Of a DNA stretch of 39,456 nt, positions 16,135-25,412 are shown piece after piece (position 1 is the first letter of the stretch; every line of letters starts with the position of its first letter). A model generated the notes under the pieces. It had not been told where the DNA came from, did no database searches, and saw only the letters and a list, made by a program, of their open reading frames with translations. Both the position numbers and the translations under genes were made by a program. Origin of the DNA: UBA3700 sp964478025 (GTDB lineage Bacteria; Bacillota; Clostridia; Christensenellales; UBA3700). The stretch is from NCBI GenBank assembly GCA_964478025.1, contig CAYZGK010000015.1, forward strand, positions 1 to 39,456, in the 5' to 3' direction.

Positions 16135-16620
16135 ATGAAAAATACTGAAGGAAAAGTTTTTAAATATCCAGATAACGTTGATACGGATGTTATTATTCCT
16201 GCACGTTATTTAAATACTCCAAATGCTCAAGAATTAGCTCTTCATTGCATGGAAGATATTGATACAGAGTTTGTTAAAAAAGTTAAACCTGGTGATGTTA
16301 TAGTTGCTGGTTGGAACTTTGGGTGTGGCTCATCACGTGAGCATGCTCCTCTTGTTATAAAGACTTGTCAAACAGGTGTTGTTATAGCAAAGAGTTTTGC
16401 ACGTATATTCTATAGAAATGCTATTAATATAGGATTACCTATTATAGAGTGCGAAAAAGCCGCTGAAGAAATTAATGCAGGAGATGAAGTTTCAGTAGAT
16501 TTTGATACTGGTATTATTACAGATAAAACTACTGGCAAAACTTATAAATCTCAACCATTCCCTGCTTTTATTCAAAATATAATAGATAAAGGCGGATTGC
16601 TTGCATCACTTAAAAAATAG
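16135..16620 (+). CDS. leuD: 3-isopropylmalate dehydratase small subunit
   Basis: This 161-aa swivelling domain completes the dehydratase. It has the early DNVDTDVIIPARYL segment and the GCGSSREHAP loop near residue 64. It is the short LeuD that pairs with the short LeuC. The start is one base after the leuC stop, with AAGGAGG just upstream, so the two subunits are coupled for equal production. Confidence 0.96.
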   Translation: MKNTEGKVFKYPDNVDTDVIIPARYLNTPNAQELALHCMEDIDTEFVKKVKPGDVIVAGWNFGCGSSREHAPLVIKTCQTGVVIAKSFARIFYRNAINIGLPIIECEKAAEEINAGDEVSVDFDTGIITDKTTGKTYKSQPFPAFIQNIIDKGGLLASLKK

Positions 16621-16631
16621 AGGTAAAGAAT

Positions 16632-17723
16632 ATGGAAAAGAAAATTGCAGTTATTCGTGGTGATGGTATAGGACCAGAGATAGTAAATCAAGCTATTAGA
16701 GTTTTAGATGTAATTGGCAAAAAGTATGGTCATACTTTTATATATGATGATGTAGACATGGGAGGTTGCGCTATAGATAAATATGGTGAACCACTTCCTC
16801 AAAGCATGCTAGATAAATGTATAAACTCTGACTCTGTTTTACTTGGAGCTGTAGGTGGACCAAAATGGAATGGTGTTCCAGGAAATTTAAGACCTGAAAA
16901 AGGACTACTTAAACTAAGATCAGGAATGGGCGTTTATTCAAATAATCGTCCTGCTAAAATTTGGCCACAACTTGCATCTGCTTCTCCTTTAAATAAGGAA
17001 ATAGTAGAAAAAGGTATAGATTTTATTATAGTAAGAGAATTAATTGGTGGCGTATACTTTGGAAAACATGAAACTCAAGAAGTAAATGGTCAAAAGGTCG
17101 CTACCGATATAATGAGTTACTCAGAAAGTGAAATTGAAAGAATTGGAAGAATCGGTTTTGAAACAGCAAGAAAGAGAAACCATAAACTTTGTTCTGTTGA
17201 AAAAAGTAATGTTTTAGATACTTCCCGTTTATGGAATGCAACAATGCATAGAATTGCAAAAGATTATCCAGATGTAGAACTTACAGATATGCTTGTAGAT
17301 AATTGTGCTATGCAAATTGTTAAAAATCCTTCTCAATTTGATGTTATAGTAACTGAAAATATGTTCGGAGATATTCTATCTGATGAAGCATCAATGATTA
17401 CAGGTTCAATTGGAATGATTCCTTCTTCATCTTTAGGTTATTCATCATGTGGTTTATATGAACCTATTCATGGTTCAGCTCCAGATATTGCAGGACAAGA
17501 TATTGCAAATCCAATTGGAACAATACTTTCTGCAGCAATGATGTTACGTTATAGTTTTGATATGGTAAAAGAAGCCGACGCAATTGAAAATGCCGTCTCT
17601 CGAGTCTTAGACAAGGGATATAGAACTGGTGATATTATGCCAGCAAAAGACGAAGATAAAGTAAATTGCCACAAAGTTGGCTGTTCTCAAATGGGAACTT
17701 TAATAATAGAGGAATTAAAATAA
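16632..17723 (+). CDS. leuB: 3-isopropylmalate dehydrogenase
   Basis: This 363-aa enzyme oxidatively decarboxylates 3-isopropylmalate using NAD+. It opens with IAVIRGDGIGPEIV. It has the substrate-binding Arg cluster (LRSGMGVYSNNRPAK) and the metal-site aspartates in TENMFGDILSDEASM. The GLYEPIHGSAPDIAGQDIANP signature near the end includes the NAD-type adenine loop. It starts 11 bp after leuD and completes the leucine branch to 2-oxoisocaproate. Confidence 0.96.
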   Translation: MEKKIAVIRGDGIGPEIVNQAIRVLDVIGKKYGHTFIYDDVDMGGCAIDKYGEPLPQSMLDKCINSDSVLLGAVGGPKWNGVPGNLRPEKGLLKLRSGMGVYSNNRPAKIWPQLASASPLNKEIVEKGIDFIIVRELIGGVYFGKHETQEVNGQKVATDIMSYSESEIERIGRIGFETARKRNHKLCSVEKSNVLDTSRLWNATMHRIAKDYPDVELTDMLVDNCAMQIVKNPSQFDVIVTENMFGDILSDEASMITGSIGMIPSSSLGYSSCGLYEPIHGSAPDIAGQDIANPIGTILSAAMMLRYSFDMVKEADAIENAVSRVLDKGYRTGDIMPAKDEDKVNCHKVGCSQMGTLIIEELK

Positions 17724-17733
17724 GGAAAAACAT

Positions 17734-19419
17734 ATGAAATTATCAGGATCAGACATTTTAGTAAAAACATTAATAGAACAAGATTGTAAAGTTGTATTTG
17801 GTTATCCAGGTGGACAAGTAATCAACATTTACGATTCTTTATATAAATATCAAGACGAAATAAAGCACGTTTTAAGTGCTCATGAACAAGGCGCAGTACA
17901 CGCAGCTGACGGCTTTGCAAGATCAACTGGCGAAGTAGGTGTTGTTATCGCAACATCAGGACCAGGAGCTACAAACTTAGTTACAGGTATTGCTACAGCT
18001 TACCTTGATTCTATTCCACTTGTTGCAATAACCGGAAACGTAAAAACTGACCAAATTGGTACTGATGCTTTCCAAGAAATAGATATAGCAGGTATTACAC
18101 TTCCTATTACAAAACATAACTATGTAGTAGATTCAGTAGATGAACTTGCAGACACTATCCGTGAAGCTTTTAAAATTGCAAAATCTGGAAGACCAGGACC
18201 AGTACTTGTAGATATTCCAAAAGATATCCAAATGGCAAAAGCTGAGTTTTCTATGCAATCAAAGGTTGAACCTTTTGAGAAAAAGGCAGCCCCAATGTCA
18301 CAAATTGAAAATGCAGCAGCTATTATAAATGAGTCAGAAAGACCTTATGTTTATGTAGGTGGTGGTGTTATTACATCAAATGCATCAGAAGAAGTTTTAA
18401 AACTTGCTGATTTAGTAGATGCTCCAATTGGATGTTCATTTATGGGATTATCTGCAATTTCTACAGATCACCCAAGATATGTAGGAATGCAAGGTATGCA
18501 TGGTCACTTTGCTTCATCTCAATCAATGCACCATTCAGATTGTATTATTGCTCTTGGTGCAAGATTTAACGATAGAGTTACAGGAAATCGTGCAAAGTTT
18601 GCAAAGAAAGCAAAGATTATTCATATTGATATAGATAAAGCAGAAATTGGAAAGATGGGACCTACTGTTAATGGTGTTAATGGTGATATAAAACTTACTC
18701 TTGAAAAATTATTACCACTAATTAACCCTACAACAAAACCAGAATGGCAAAAAACAGTAAGTGATTTTAAAGTAAAAGAAGCTAAACAAATCGAAGAGGC
18801 TTCAAAGAATAAAAACAATAATACTGTTTCCCCAAGAGATGCTATTGTTACATTAAATAAATATTTAAATAACAATACTCCTATCGCTACCGATGTAGGT
18901 CAACATCAAATGTGGGCAGCTCAATTTGCAGAATTTAAAACACCAAGAAGATTTATCTCAAGTGGTGGACTTGGAACTATGGGATTTGGTATGGGCGCTG
19001 CTATTGGTGCATATTTTGGAACAAAAGAACATACAGTTTTAGTAACTGGTGATGGAAGTTTTGGAATGTGCTTAAATGAACTTGCTACATCAGTATCTAA
19101 TAACGTTCCACTTGTTATTCTTCTTTTAAATAACGGCGTTTTAGGTATGGTTCGTCAATGGCAAACATTATTCTTTGACAAACACTACTCTAATACAGTT
19201 TTAGATAGAAAAACAGACTTTATCGCTTTAGTAAAAGCTTTTGGCGGTAATGGTGAGAGAGTTTCTAATGTTAAAGATCTAGATAGCGCTCTATCTAGAG
19301 CATTTAAATACAATGGCACATATTTAGTTGAGTGTGCTATAGACAAAGACGAGTTCGTTCTTCCTATGCTTCCTCCGGGCGGTTCTATGGATGATATTAT
19401 CGTAAAGGTAGGTGATTAA
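17734..19419 (+). CDS. ilvB: Acetolactate synthase large (catalytic) subunit
   Basis: This 561-aa ThDP enzyme makes acetolactate from pyruvate, or acetohydroxybutyrate from pyruvate and 2-oxobutyrate. The catalytic Glu is in AHEQGAVHAADGFAR near residue 51. The ThDP-Mg motif is GDGSFGMCLNELATS with the later NNGVLGMVRQWQ near residue 470. The FAD-type middle domain is also present. The regulatory subunit follows directly. Because ilvA is in the same operon, the enzyme feeds both the valine/leucine and the isoleucine branch. Confidence 0.96.
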   Translation: MKLSGSDILVKTLIEQDCKVVFGYPGGQVINIYDSLYKYQDEIKHVLSAHEQGAVHAADGFARSTGEVGVVIATSGPGATNLVTGIATAYLDSIPLVAITGNVKTDQIGTDAFQEIDIAGITLPITKHNYVVDSVDELADTIREAFKIAKSGRPGPVLVDIPKDIQMAKAEFSMQSKVEPFEKKAAPMSQIENAAAIINESERPYVYVGGGVITSNASEEVLKLADLVDAPIGCSFMGLSAISTDHPRYVGMQGMHGHFASSQSMHHSDCIIALGARFNDRVTGNRAKFAKKAKIIHIDIDKAEIGKMGPTVNGVNGDIKLTLEKLLPLINPTTKPEWQKTVSDFKVKEAKQIEEASKNKNNNTVSPRDAIVTLNKYLNNNTPIATDVGQHQMWAAQFAEFKTPRRFISSGGLGTMGFGMGAAIGAYFGTKEHTVLVTGDGSFGMCLNELATSVSNNVPLVILLLNNGVLGMVRQWQTLFFDKHYSNTVLDRKTDFIALVKAFGGNGERVSNVKDLDSALSRAFKYNGTYLVECAIDKDEFVLPMLPPGGSMDDIIVKVGD

Positions 19420-19420
19420 T

Positions 19421-19921
19421 ATGGCAAAGTTTAATATAGCAGTTTTAGTTAATGATAAAGCAGGAGTATTAAATAGAGTTACCTCTATGTTTAGACGTAG
19501 AAGATTCAATATTGATTCTTTAACAGTATCAGAAACAGAAGATGAAAAGTTTTCAAGAATTACTGTAACTTTTAAAGGGGATGAATGTACAAAAGACCAA
19601 TTAATTTCTCAACTTTATAAATTACCTGATGTACGCAGCATTAAGGAATTATCTTTAGAAAGTAGTATATCTTGTGAACTTCTACTTATAAAGATGGCAA
19701 ATGAAGCCTCATCAAGAGAAGAAATTAAGGCAGCTGCTGAAGCATTTAAAGCACAAACTATTCACTACACTAAAGATGCAATCATCTTAAAAGTAACGGG
19801 AGAGTCTAAGAAAATTGATGATTTTATCGAAATTATGAGAGATTTCAATATTCTTGAAATTTGTAGAACTGGTGTTGTTTCACTTGAAACTGGAAGCACT
19901 ACAATGAAAGAAGATAAGTAA
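19421..19921 (+). CDS. ilvN: Acetolactate synthase small (regulatory) subunit
   Basis: This 166-aa protein has an N-terminal ACT domain (VLVNDKAGVLNRVTSMFRRR, residues about 7-26) that binds valine for feedback control, and a C-terminal ALS_ss_C domain that contacts IlvB. The ATG at 19421 is one base after the ilvB stop and has an AGGTGAT-like site inside the end of ilvB. The GTG 9 nt earlier is rejected as part of that site. Could also be called ilvH. Confidence 0.94.
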   Translation: MAKFNIAVLVNDKAGVLNRVTSMFRRRRFNIDSLTVSETEDEKFSRITVTFKGDECTKDQLISQLYKLPDVRSIKELSLESSISCELLLIKMANEASSREEIKAAAEAFKAQTIHYTKDAIILKVTGESKKIDDFIEIMRDFNILEICRTGVVSLETGSTTMKEDK

Positions 19922-19924
19922 TCT

Positions 19925-19946
19925 GTAATATTTTTTAAAATATTAC
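19925..19946 (+). other. AT-only hairpin between ilvN and ilvC
   Basis: GTAATATTTT and AAAATATTAC are perfect 10-nt arms separated by only two T. No T run follows, so it is not a good terminator. It may be an mRNA processing or stability element that splits the operon message before ilvC. Confidence 0.4.
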
Positions 19947-20016
19947 TATACATTTATAAAAAAAAGAGTAAAATAAAAGAAAAAAAATTAAACACTATTT
20001 AAGGAGATTAAATATT

Positions 20017-21039
20017 ATGGCACAAAGAATTTTTTATCAACAAGATTGTAATTTAAACAAACTTAACGGTAAAACTGTAGCCATCATTGGTTACGGTTCA
20101 CAAGGACATGCTCATGCTCTTAACTTAAAAGAGTCTGGCGTTAATGTTATTGTTGGTTTGTACGAAGGAAGCAAGAGCTGGGCAAAGGCTGAAGCTCAAG
20201 GCATGAAAGTTATGACAGCTGCTGAAGCTGCTAAGATTGCTGATATCATTATGATTTTAATTAATGATGAAAAACAAGCTAAGTTATATAAAGAAAGTAT
20301 TGAACCTTACATGACAGAAGGAAAGACACTTGCATTTGCTCATGGATTCAACATTCACTTTGGATGTATCAAACCACCAAAGAATGTTAACGTTATCATG
20401 ATTGCTCCAAAGGGACCAGGTCATACAGTTAGATCTGAGTACCAAGCTGGGAAGGGTGTTCCATGTCTAGTTGCTGTAGAACAAGATGCTACAGGTGATG
20501 CTCTAGATATTGCACTTGCTTATGCATTAGGAATCGGTGGTGCTAGAGCCGGCGTTCTTGAAACAACATTCAGAACAGAAACAGAAACAGACTTATTTGG
20601 TGAACAAGCAGTTCTTTGCGGTGGTGTTTGTGCATTAATGCAAGCTGGTTTTGAAACACTAGTTGAAGCTGGATATGATGCAAGAAATGCTTACTTTGAA
20701 TGTATTCATGAAATGAAGCTTATCGTTGACTTAATTTATCAATCAGGATTCTCAGGTATGAGATATTCTATTTCTAATACAGCTGAATATGGTGACTATA
20801 TCACAGGACCAAAACTAATCACAGAAGAAACAAAGAAGACTATGAAGAAGATCTTAAAGGATATTCAAGATGGTACATTTGCTAAAGACTTCTTATTAGA
20901 TATGTCAGATGCTGGTGGTCAAGTACACTTCAATGCTATGAGAAAGTTACATGCTGAACATCCATCAGAAGCAGTTGGTGCTGAAATTAGAAAACTATAT
21001 AGTTGGAATAATGAAAGCGATAAATTAATCAATAACTAA
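20017..21039 (+). CDS. ilvC: Ketol-acid reductoisomerase, class I
   Basis: This 340-aa enzyme turns acetolactate or acetohydroxybutyrate into the dihydroxy acids of the valine and isoleucine paths. The Rossmann motif is GYGSQGHAHA at residues 25-34. Mg-binding residues lie in the ETETDLFGEQ segment (about 187-196) and the later ECIHEMK. In the cofactor loop the usual Arg is Tyr49, followed by Glu50, while Ser52 and Ser54 of GSKSW are kept. This hints at NADH use or relaxed specificity. AAGGAG lies 8-9 nt before the ATG. Confidence 0.96.
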   Translation: MAQRIFYQQDCNLNKLNGKTVAIIGYGSQGHAHALNLKESGVNVIVGLYEGSKSWAKAEAQGMKVMTAAEAAKIADIIMILINDEKQAKLYKESIEPYMTEGKTLAFAHGFNIHFGCIKPPKNVNVIMIAPKGPGHTVRSEYQAGKGVPCLVAVEQDATGDALDIALAYALGIGGARAGVLETTFRTETETDLFGEQAVLCGGVCALMQAGFETLVEAGYDARNAYFECIHEMKLIVDLIYQSGFSGMRYSISNTAEYGDYITGPKLITEETKKTMKKILKDIQDGTFAKDFLLDMSDAGGQVHFNAMRKLHAEHPSEAVGAEIRKLYSWNNESDKLINN

Positions 21040-21083
21040 TTTAAAAGCAAACAAAATAACAACTAAAAAAACTTAATATAAAT

Positions 21084-21107
21084 GGGGAAACTTTTTTAAG
21101 TTTTCCC
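21084..21107 (+). terminator. Weak terminator-like hairpin between ilvC and ilvD
   Basis: GGGAAACTT pairs with AAGTTTTCCC, with one bulged T, around four T, and is followed only by TTTATG. It probably reduces rather than ends transcription into ilvD. Confidence 0.45.
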
Positions 21108-21148
21108 TTTATGCATAAAATACAAATAAAAAAAATAGAGAGGATAAT

Positions 21149-22807
21149 ATGGTAAGTGATTCTTTAAAATTTGGCCCACAAAATGCGCCACATATTTCTT
21201 TATACCATGCTTTAGGTTTAACAAAAGAAGAGTTAGAAAGACCTTTAGTTGGTATTGTTAGTTCTTATAATGAAATCGTTCCTGGTCATATGAATATAGA
21301 TAAAATCGTTGAAGCTGTAAAACTAGGCGTTGCTATGGCTGGTGGAACTCCAATTGTATTCCCTGCAATTGCTGTATGTGATGGTATTGCTATGGGACAT
21401 ATTGGTATGAAATATTCCTTAGTTACAAGAGATTTAATTGCAGATTCAACAGAATGTATGGCACTTGCCCATGGTTTTGATGCTTTAGTTATGGTACCAA
21501 ACTGTGATAAAAACGTTCCAGGATTATTAATGGCTGCTGCAAGATTAAATTTACCAACAGTATTTGTTTCTGGTGGTCCAATGCTTGCAGGTCACATAAA
21601 TGGAGCTAAAACAAGTCTATCTTCAATGTTTGAAGCTGTAGGTAAATATAACGCTGGCAAGATGACACTTGAAGAACTTGAAGAATATGAATGTAAAGCT
21701 TGTCCATCATGTGGATCATGTTCTGGTATGTACACAGCAAATTCAATGAACTGTTTAACAGAAGTTTTAGGCATGGGATTAAAAGGCAATGGAACAATTC
21801 CAGCAGTTTACTCTCAAAGAATTGAACTTGCTAAACATGCTGGTATGGCTGTTATGGATATGGTAAAGAAAAACATTAGACCAAGAGATATTATGACAGA
21901 AAAAGCTTTCCAAAATGCTTTAACTGTTGATATGGCTTTAGGTTGTTCAACAAACTCAATGCTACACTTACCTGCTATTGCTCATGAATGTGGAATAGAT
22001 ATTAATCTAGAAATTGCTAATGAGATTTCTGCAAGAACTCCAAATATTTGTCACTTAGCTCCAGCTGGTAGAACATATATGGAAGATTTAAATGAAGCTG
22101 GTGGTGTTTATGCAGTTATGAACGAACTTACAAAGAAGAACTTAATTAATCTTGATTGTATGACTGTAACTGGAAAGACTGTTGGAGAAAATATTAAGAA
22201 TTGTCCAAATCTTAACCCTGAGATTATTCGTCCTATTGATAATCCATACTCACAAACAGGTGGTATTGCAGTACTAAAGGGTAATTTAGCAGTAGATGGC
22301 TCTGTTGTTAAAAGAGCTGCTGTTGCTCCTTCAATGCTTGTTCATGAAGGCCCTGCAAAAGTATTTGATTCAGAAGAAGAAGCTCAAGCAGCTATAAACT
22401 CTGGCAAGATTGTAGCTGGTGATGTTGTAGTTATTAGATATGAAGGACCAAAAGGTGGACCTGGAATGAGAGAAATGTTAAATCCTACTTCTGCAATTAT
22501 GGGAATGGGACTTGGTGAATCAGTTGCCCTAATTACTGATGGTAGATTCTCAGGAGCTACTCGTGGTGCTTGCATTGGACACGTTTCTCCAGAAGCAGCA
22601 GAAGGCGGCTTAATTGGTGTTGTACAAGATGGAGATACAATTTTAATTGATATTCCAAATAACAAGATTGAACTTAAAGTTGATCAAAAGATTCTTGATG
22701 AAAGAATGAAGAATTTCGTTCCAAAGAAAAAAGAACTTACAGGTTACTTAAAGAGATACGCAGCAATGGTATCTTCAGGTGCACATGGAGCTATTATAAA
22801 TGCCTAA
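21149..22807 (+). CDS. ilvD: Dihydroxy-acid dehydratase
   Basis: This 552-aa Fe-S enzyme dehydrates the dihydroxy acids to 2-oxoisovalerate and 2-oxo-3-methylvalerate. Iron-sulphur and metal ligands are seen in VPNCDKNVPG near residue 118 and CPSCGSCSGMYTANSMNCL near 190. A GRFSGATRGACIGHVSPEA signature lies near the C-terminus. Length is normal. AGAGGATAAT precedes the ATG. Its stop overlaps the next gene by 8 nt. Confidence 0.96.
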   Translation: MVSDSLKFGPQNAPHISLYHALGLTKEELERPLVGIVSSYNEIVPGHMNIDKIVEAVKLGVAMAGGTPIVFPAIAVCDGIAMGHIGMKYSLVTRDLIADSTECMALAHGFDALVMVPNCDKNVPGLLMAAARLNLPTVFVSGGPMLAGHINGAKTSLSSMFEAVGKYNAGKMTLEELEEYECKACPSCGSCSGMYTANSMNCLTEVLGMGLKGNGTIPAVYSQRIELAKHAGMAVMDMVKKNIRPRDIMTEKAFQNALTVDMALGCSTNSMLHLPAIAHECGIDINLEIANEISARTPNICHLAPAGRTYMEDLNEAGGVYAVMNELTKKNLINLDCMTVTGKTVGENIKNCPNLNPEIIRPIDNPYSQTGGIAVLKGNLAVDGSVVKRAAVAPSMLVHEGPAKVFDSEEEAQAAINSGKIVAGDVVVIRYEGPKGGPGMREMLNPTSAIMGMGLGESVALITDGRFSGATRGACIGHVSPEAAEGGLIGVVQDGDTILIDIPNNKIELKVDQKILDERMKNFVPKKKELTGYLKRYAAMVSSGAHGAIINA

Positions 22808-24020
22808 TATAAATTTAGAAGAACTTTCTATATCACTTCACTCTTTAACTATTTTTAAAACAGTTAAAGATGATAGTGTTGTAAAAGCACTTATTGATTA
22901 TATAGATACATATTATTCACTTTCTAAAGATTTAAACGCAAGTTCAATGGTTGAAAAATACTCTAACATTTTATTCAACCTATATGAAACTGGACATGAA
23001 CATCTATCTTCTCACATATGTGAAATAGTTAGTAATAATGAAAATATCTTTATAAAGAGACTGGGCGCCAAAATAACCCCTTCTCCATTAATTCAGCACA
23101 ATGTTGAGCAAGAACTTGATATTCTTAATAAACTTGCTAATTTGGACTCAAATGACATTCTACCATTTGATCAAGTGGAATACCTTCCAGCTTGGAAATT
23201 AAAACCAATAGATTTAAAGAAAGAATATTTAGAGAGAGCAAACAATATTGAAAAATATGGATATGGAATTTATGCAAAATATCATATGTTCTTTATAAAT
23301 GAGCAAAATGAAATTGTTCCAGTTAAAAATCCAGATCCTATTAGGCTTTCTGACTTAATTAACTATAAGTATGAGCAAGGTATTATTATAGATAACACAA
23401 AAGCTTTGCTTGCTGGAAAACCTGCTTCTAATATTTTACTAACTGGTGATGCTGGTACTGGAAAATCTTCAACAGTTAAAGCTGTTTGTAATGAACTATA
23501 CAAAGAAGGTTTAAGAATTCTTGAAGTTAGAAAGGAACAATTACGTGCTCTTCCTGCTCTTTTAGATGAATTAACAACAAATCCTTTAAAGTTCATTATA
23601 TTTATTGATGATCTTTCATTCCAAGAAGACGATGATAACTTCTCTTCATTAAAGGCAATCTTAGAAGGTTCAATCTCCGCAAAATCTAAAAATGTAGTTA
23701 TTTATGCAACAAGTAATAGACGTCACATTATTAGAGAAAAATTCTCAGACAGAGAAGATGATTTATCTAAGAATGATACAATGCAAGAATCAGTATCATT
23801 ATCTGAAAGATTTGGAATTCAAATTTGGTTTGATCGTCCTAATAAAGAAACCTATTTAGATATTATTACTCACCTACTTGATGAAAATAATATTGATTAT
23901 GATAAAGAAATTGTAAAGGTTGCTGCTGAAAAATATGCTCTATCTAGAGCTAACAGATCGGCTCGTGCTGCAAAACAATTTGTTGATCAAGTTATTTCTA
24001 ATTCTATAAAGGTAAAATAA
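22800..24020 (+). CDS. DUF815-family AAA+ ATPase
   Basis: This 406-aa protein belongs to the DUF815 group of AAA+ ATPases found widely in Firmicutes. The helical N-terminal half is of unknown role. The ATPase half has Walker A GDAGTGKSS at 216-224, Walker B FIIFIDDLSF near 265, and a sensor-type YATSNRRHI near 301. The family's function is not established. Its ATG lies inside the end of ilvD (8-nt overlap), so it is made with the branched-chain genes. It is followed by a strong bidirectional terminator. I cannot tell whether the link to ilvD is functional or only positional. Confidence 0.88.
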   Translation: MPNINLEELSISLHSLTIFKTVKDDSVVKALIDYIDTYYSLSKDLNASSMVEKYSNILFNLYETGHEHLSSHICEIVSNNENIFIKRLGAKITPSPLIQHNVEQELDILNKLANLDSNDILPFDQVEYLPAWKLKPIDLKKEYLERANNIEKYGYGIYAKYHMFFINEQNEIVPVKNPDPIRLSDLINYKYEQGIIIDNTKALLAGKPASNILLTGDAGTGKSSTVKAVCNELYKEGLRILEVRKEQLRALPALLDELTTNPLKFIIFIDDLSFQEDDDNFSSLKAILEGSISAKSKNVVIYATSNRRHIIREKFSDREDDLSKNDTMQESVSLSERFGIQIWFDRPNKETYLDIITHLLDENNIDYDKEIVKVAAEKYALSRANRSARAAKQFVDQVISNSIKVK

Positions 24021-24032
24021 TAAATACAATTT

Positions 24033-24072
24033 AAAAAGGCCACTATTATCTAAAAAGTAGTGGCCTAATTTT
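24033..24072. terminator. Bidirectional intrinsic terminator
   Basis: AGGCCACTA at 24037-24045 pairs perfectly with TAGTGGCCT at 24058-24066. A TTTT run follows on the plus strand (24069-24072), and five T follow on the minus strand (24033-24037). It can end both the ilv-leu operon and the opposing kinase/lipoprotein transcript. Confidence 0.85.
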
Positions 24073-24176
24073 ATTTACTTCAACATAACTTCAATACTTA
24101 CTTCAATGGAACTTCAATGAAATAGTGACCTAATTTTAATGTAAAAAATTGTTAATTTATGGAAATAATTTTAGAT

Positions 24177-25412
24177 TCAAGACTTTACGTAAGTCTCTAA
24201 ATATTCTACTTGAGCATTCTTTATATTTGTATTTAATAAAATATTGCTTTCATATAATAGAGAACTATTAAATAAACTATTAAATTTATAATCGCTATTT
24301 ACATGAGAAGATACAGTTGGCACTCCCATTTTTTCTGCTAATAAATCAAGGCTCTCGGCTGAAGATAAAAATCTAATAAATTCATTTGCAACTTCTAAAT
24401 TTTCCGAATTTTTATTTACTGCCAAGTAATACCATGTTTCAAGATAAGACACACTTGTTTTTTCATCTGTAGGAAGAGGTATAAACTCATATGCAAAACT
24501 CTTAGATGTATCATAATCATTATTTGCATCTATCCAATAATGTCTCTCTCCTTCTATTAATTGAGAGTATGTCTCAGTATCTACAACTAAAAATGGTATC
24601 TCCCCTTTCATAAAAGCTTCTTTTGCCTCATCTAAACTATCATACATTTTATCTTTTGACGTATAGCCTAAATTAATAAATTCTTTTTCCAAATTTAGGA
24701 TATTATCAAAGGTTGACTTATATCCTTCCTTTTCACTATTTACTTCACTTACACTATATGAATATTTGTTGTTATATAATTCATATAAATATTGTGTGCT
24801 AAATAAATTAGAATATAATTCACCATCCACTCCTTGTATTGGAGTAATGTTGTTTTCTACTAATATATTGCAAACATTTTTTAGTTCACTTATATTTGTT
24901 GGTATAGAACAATTATATTTTTTCAATAAGTCTGTATTTACAACTATACCTTTAACATTAAATGCCATAGGAACGCCATAAATTTCATCATGCCCATTTC
25001 TTTTTTCTTTTATATTTTTATTAATTCCAATTAAAGATATTATCTCATCTAAATTTTCAGTATTTTCAGTCACTATAGTTTTATTGTCATACATGTTCTC
25101 ATTTATAAAGAACAAATCAATTTCTCTATTATTTGAAAGCAGTTGCTCAAGTGCTAATTCCTCATAATTATAAGTTTTTCTGTATACTATGTTTACATTC
25201 TTATAAATCTTGTTAAACTCTTTTACTACATATAATATGGAATCAAATTGATCATCGCCACCTCTTATATACAAATTAGCTTGAATTTCTTTAGATAATT
25301 TTGCTTCAAATGTAGTTTCTTTTTTATCACATGAAATAAATACTACCATACTAGATAATAGAAGGATTATTGTTATGATAATACTTATCTTTTTAACTAT
25401 ATTTGTAGACAT
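24177..25412 (-). CDS. Family 1-type extracellular solute-binding lipoprotein
   Basis: This 411-aa protein has a lipoprotein signal with lipobox FISC and Cys28. The periplasmic-binding-protein fold shows the family 1 pattern: FNKIYKNVNIVYR, an IYGVPMAFNVKGIVVNTDLL hinge region, and WYYLAVNKNSENLEVANEFIRFL near the end. It would bind a sugar or similar ligand outside the cell. No permease or ATPase gene is nearby. Instead it overlaps the upstream sensor kinase by 16 nt, so a role as ligand-sensing partner of that kinase is plausible but inferred from position. Confidence 0.85.
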   Translation of the reverse strand: MSTNIVKKISIIITIILLLSSMVVFISCDKKETTFEAKLSKEIQANLYIRGGDDQFDSILYVVKEFNKIYKNVNIVYRKTYNYEELALEQLLSNNREIDLFFINENMYDNKTIVTENTENLDEIISLIGINKNIKEKRNGHDEIYGVPMAFNVKGIVVNTDLLKKYNCSIPTNISELKNVCNILVENNITPIQGVDGELYSNLFSTQYLYELYNNKYSYSVSEVNSEKEGYKSTFDNILNLEKEFINLGYTSKDKMYDSLDEAKEAFMKGEIPFLVVDTETYSQLIEGERHYWIDANNDYDTSKSFAYEFIPLPTDEKTSVSYLETWYYLAVNKNSENLEVANEFIRFLSSAESLDLLAEKMGVPTVSSHVNSDYKFNSLFNSSLLYESNILLNTNIKNAQVEYLETYVKS

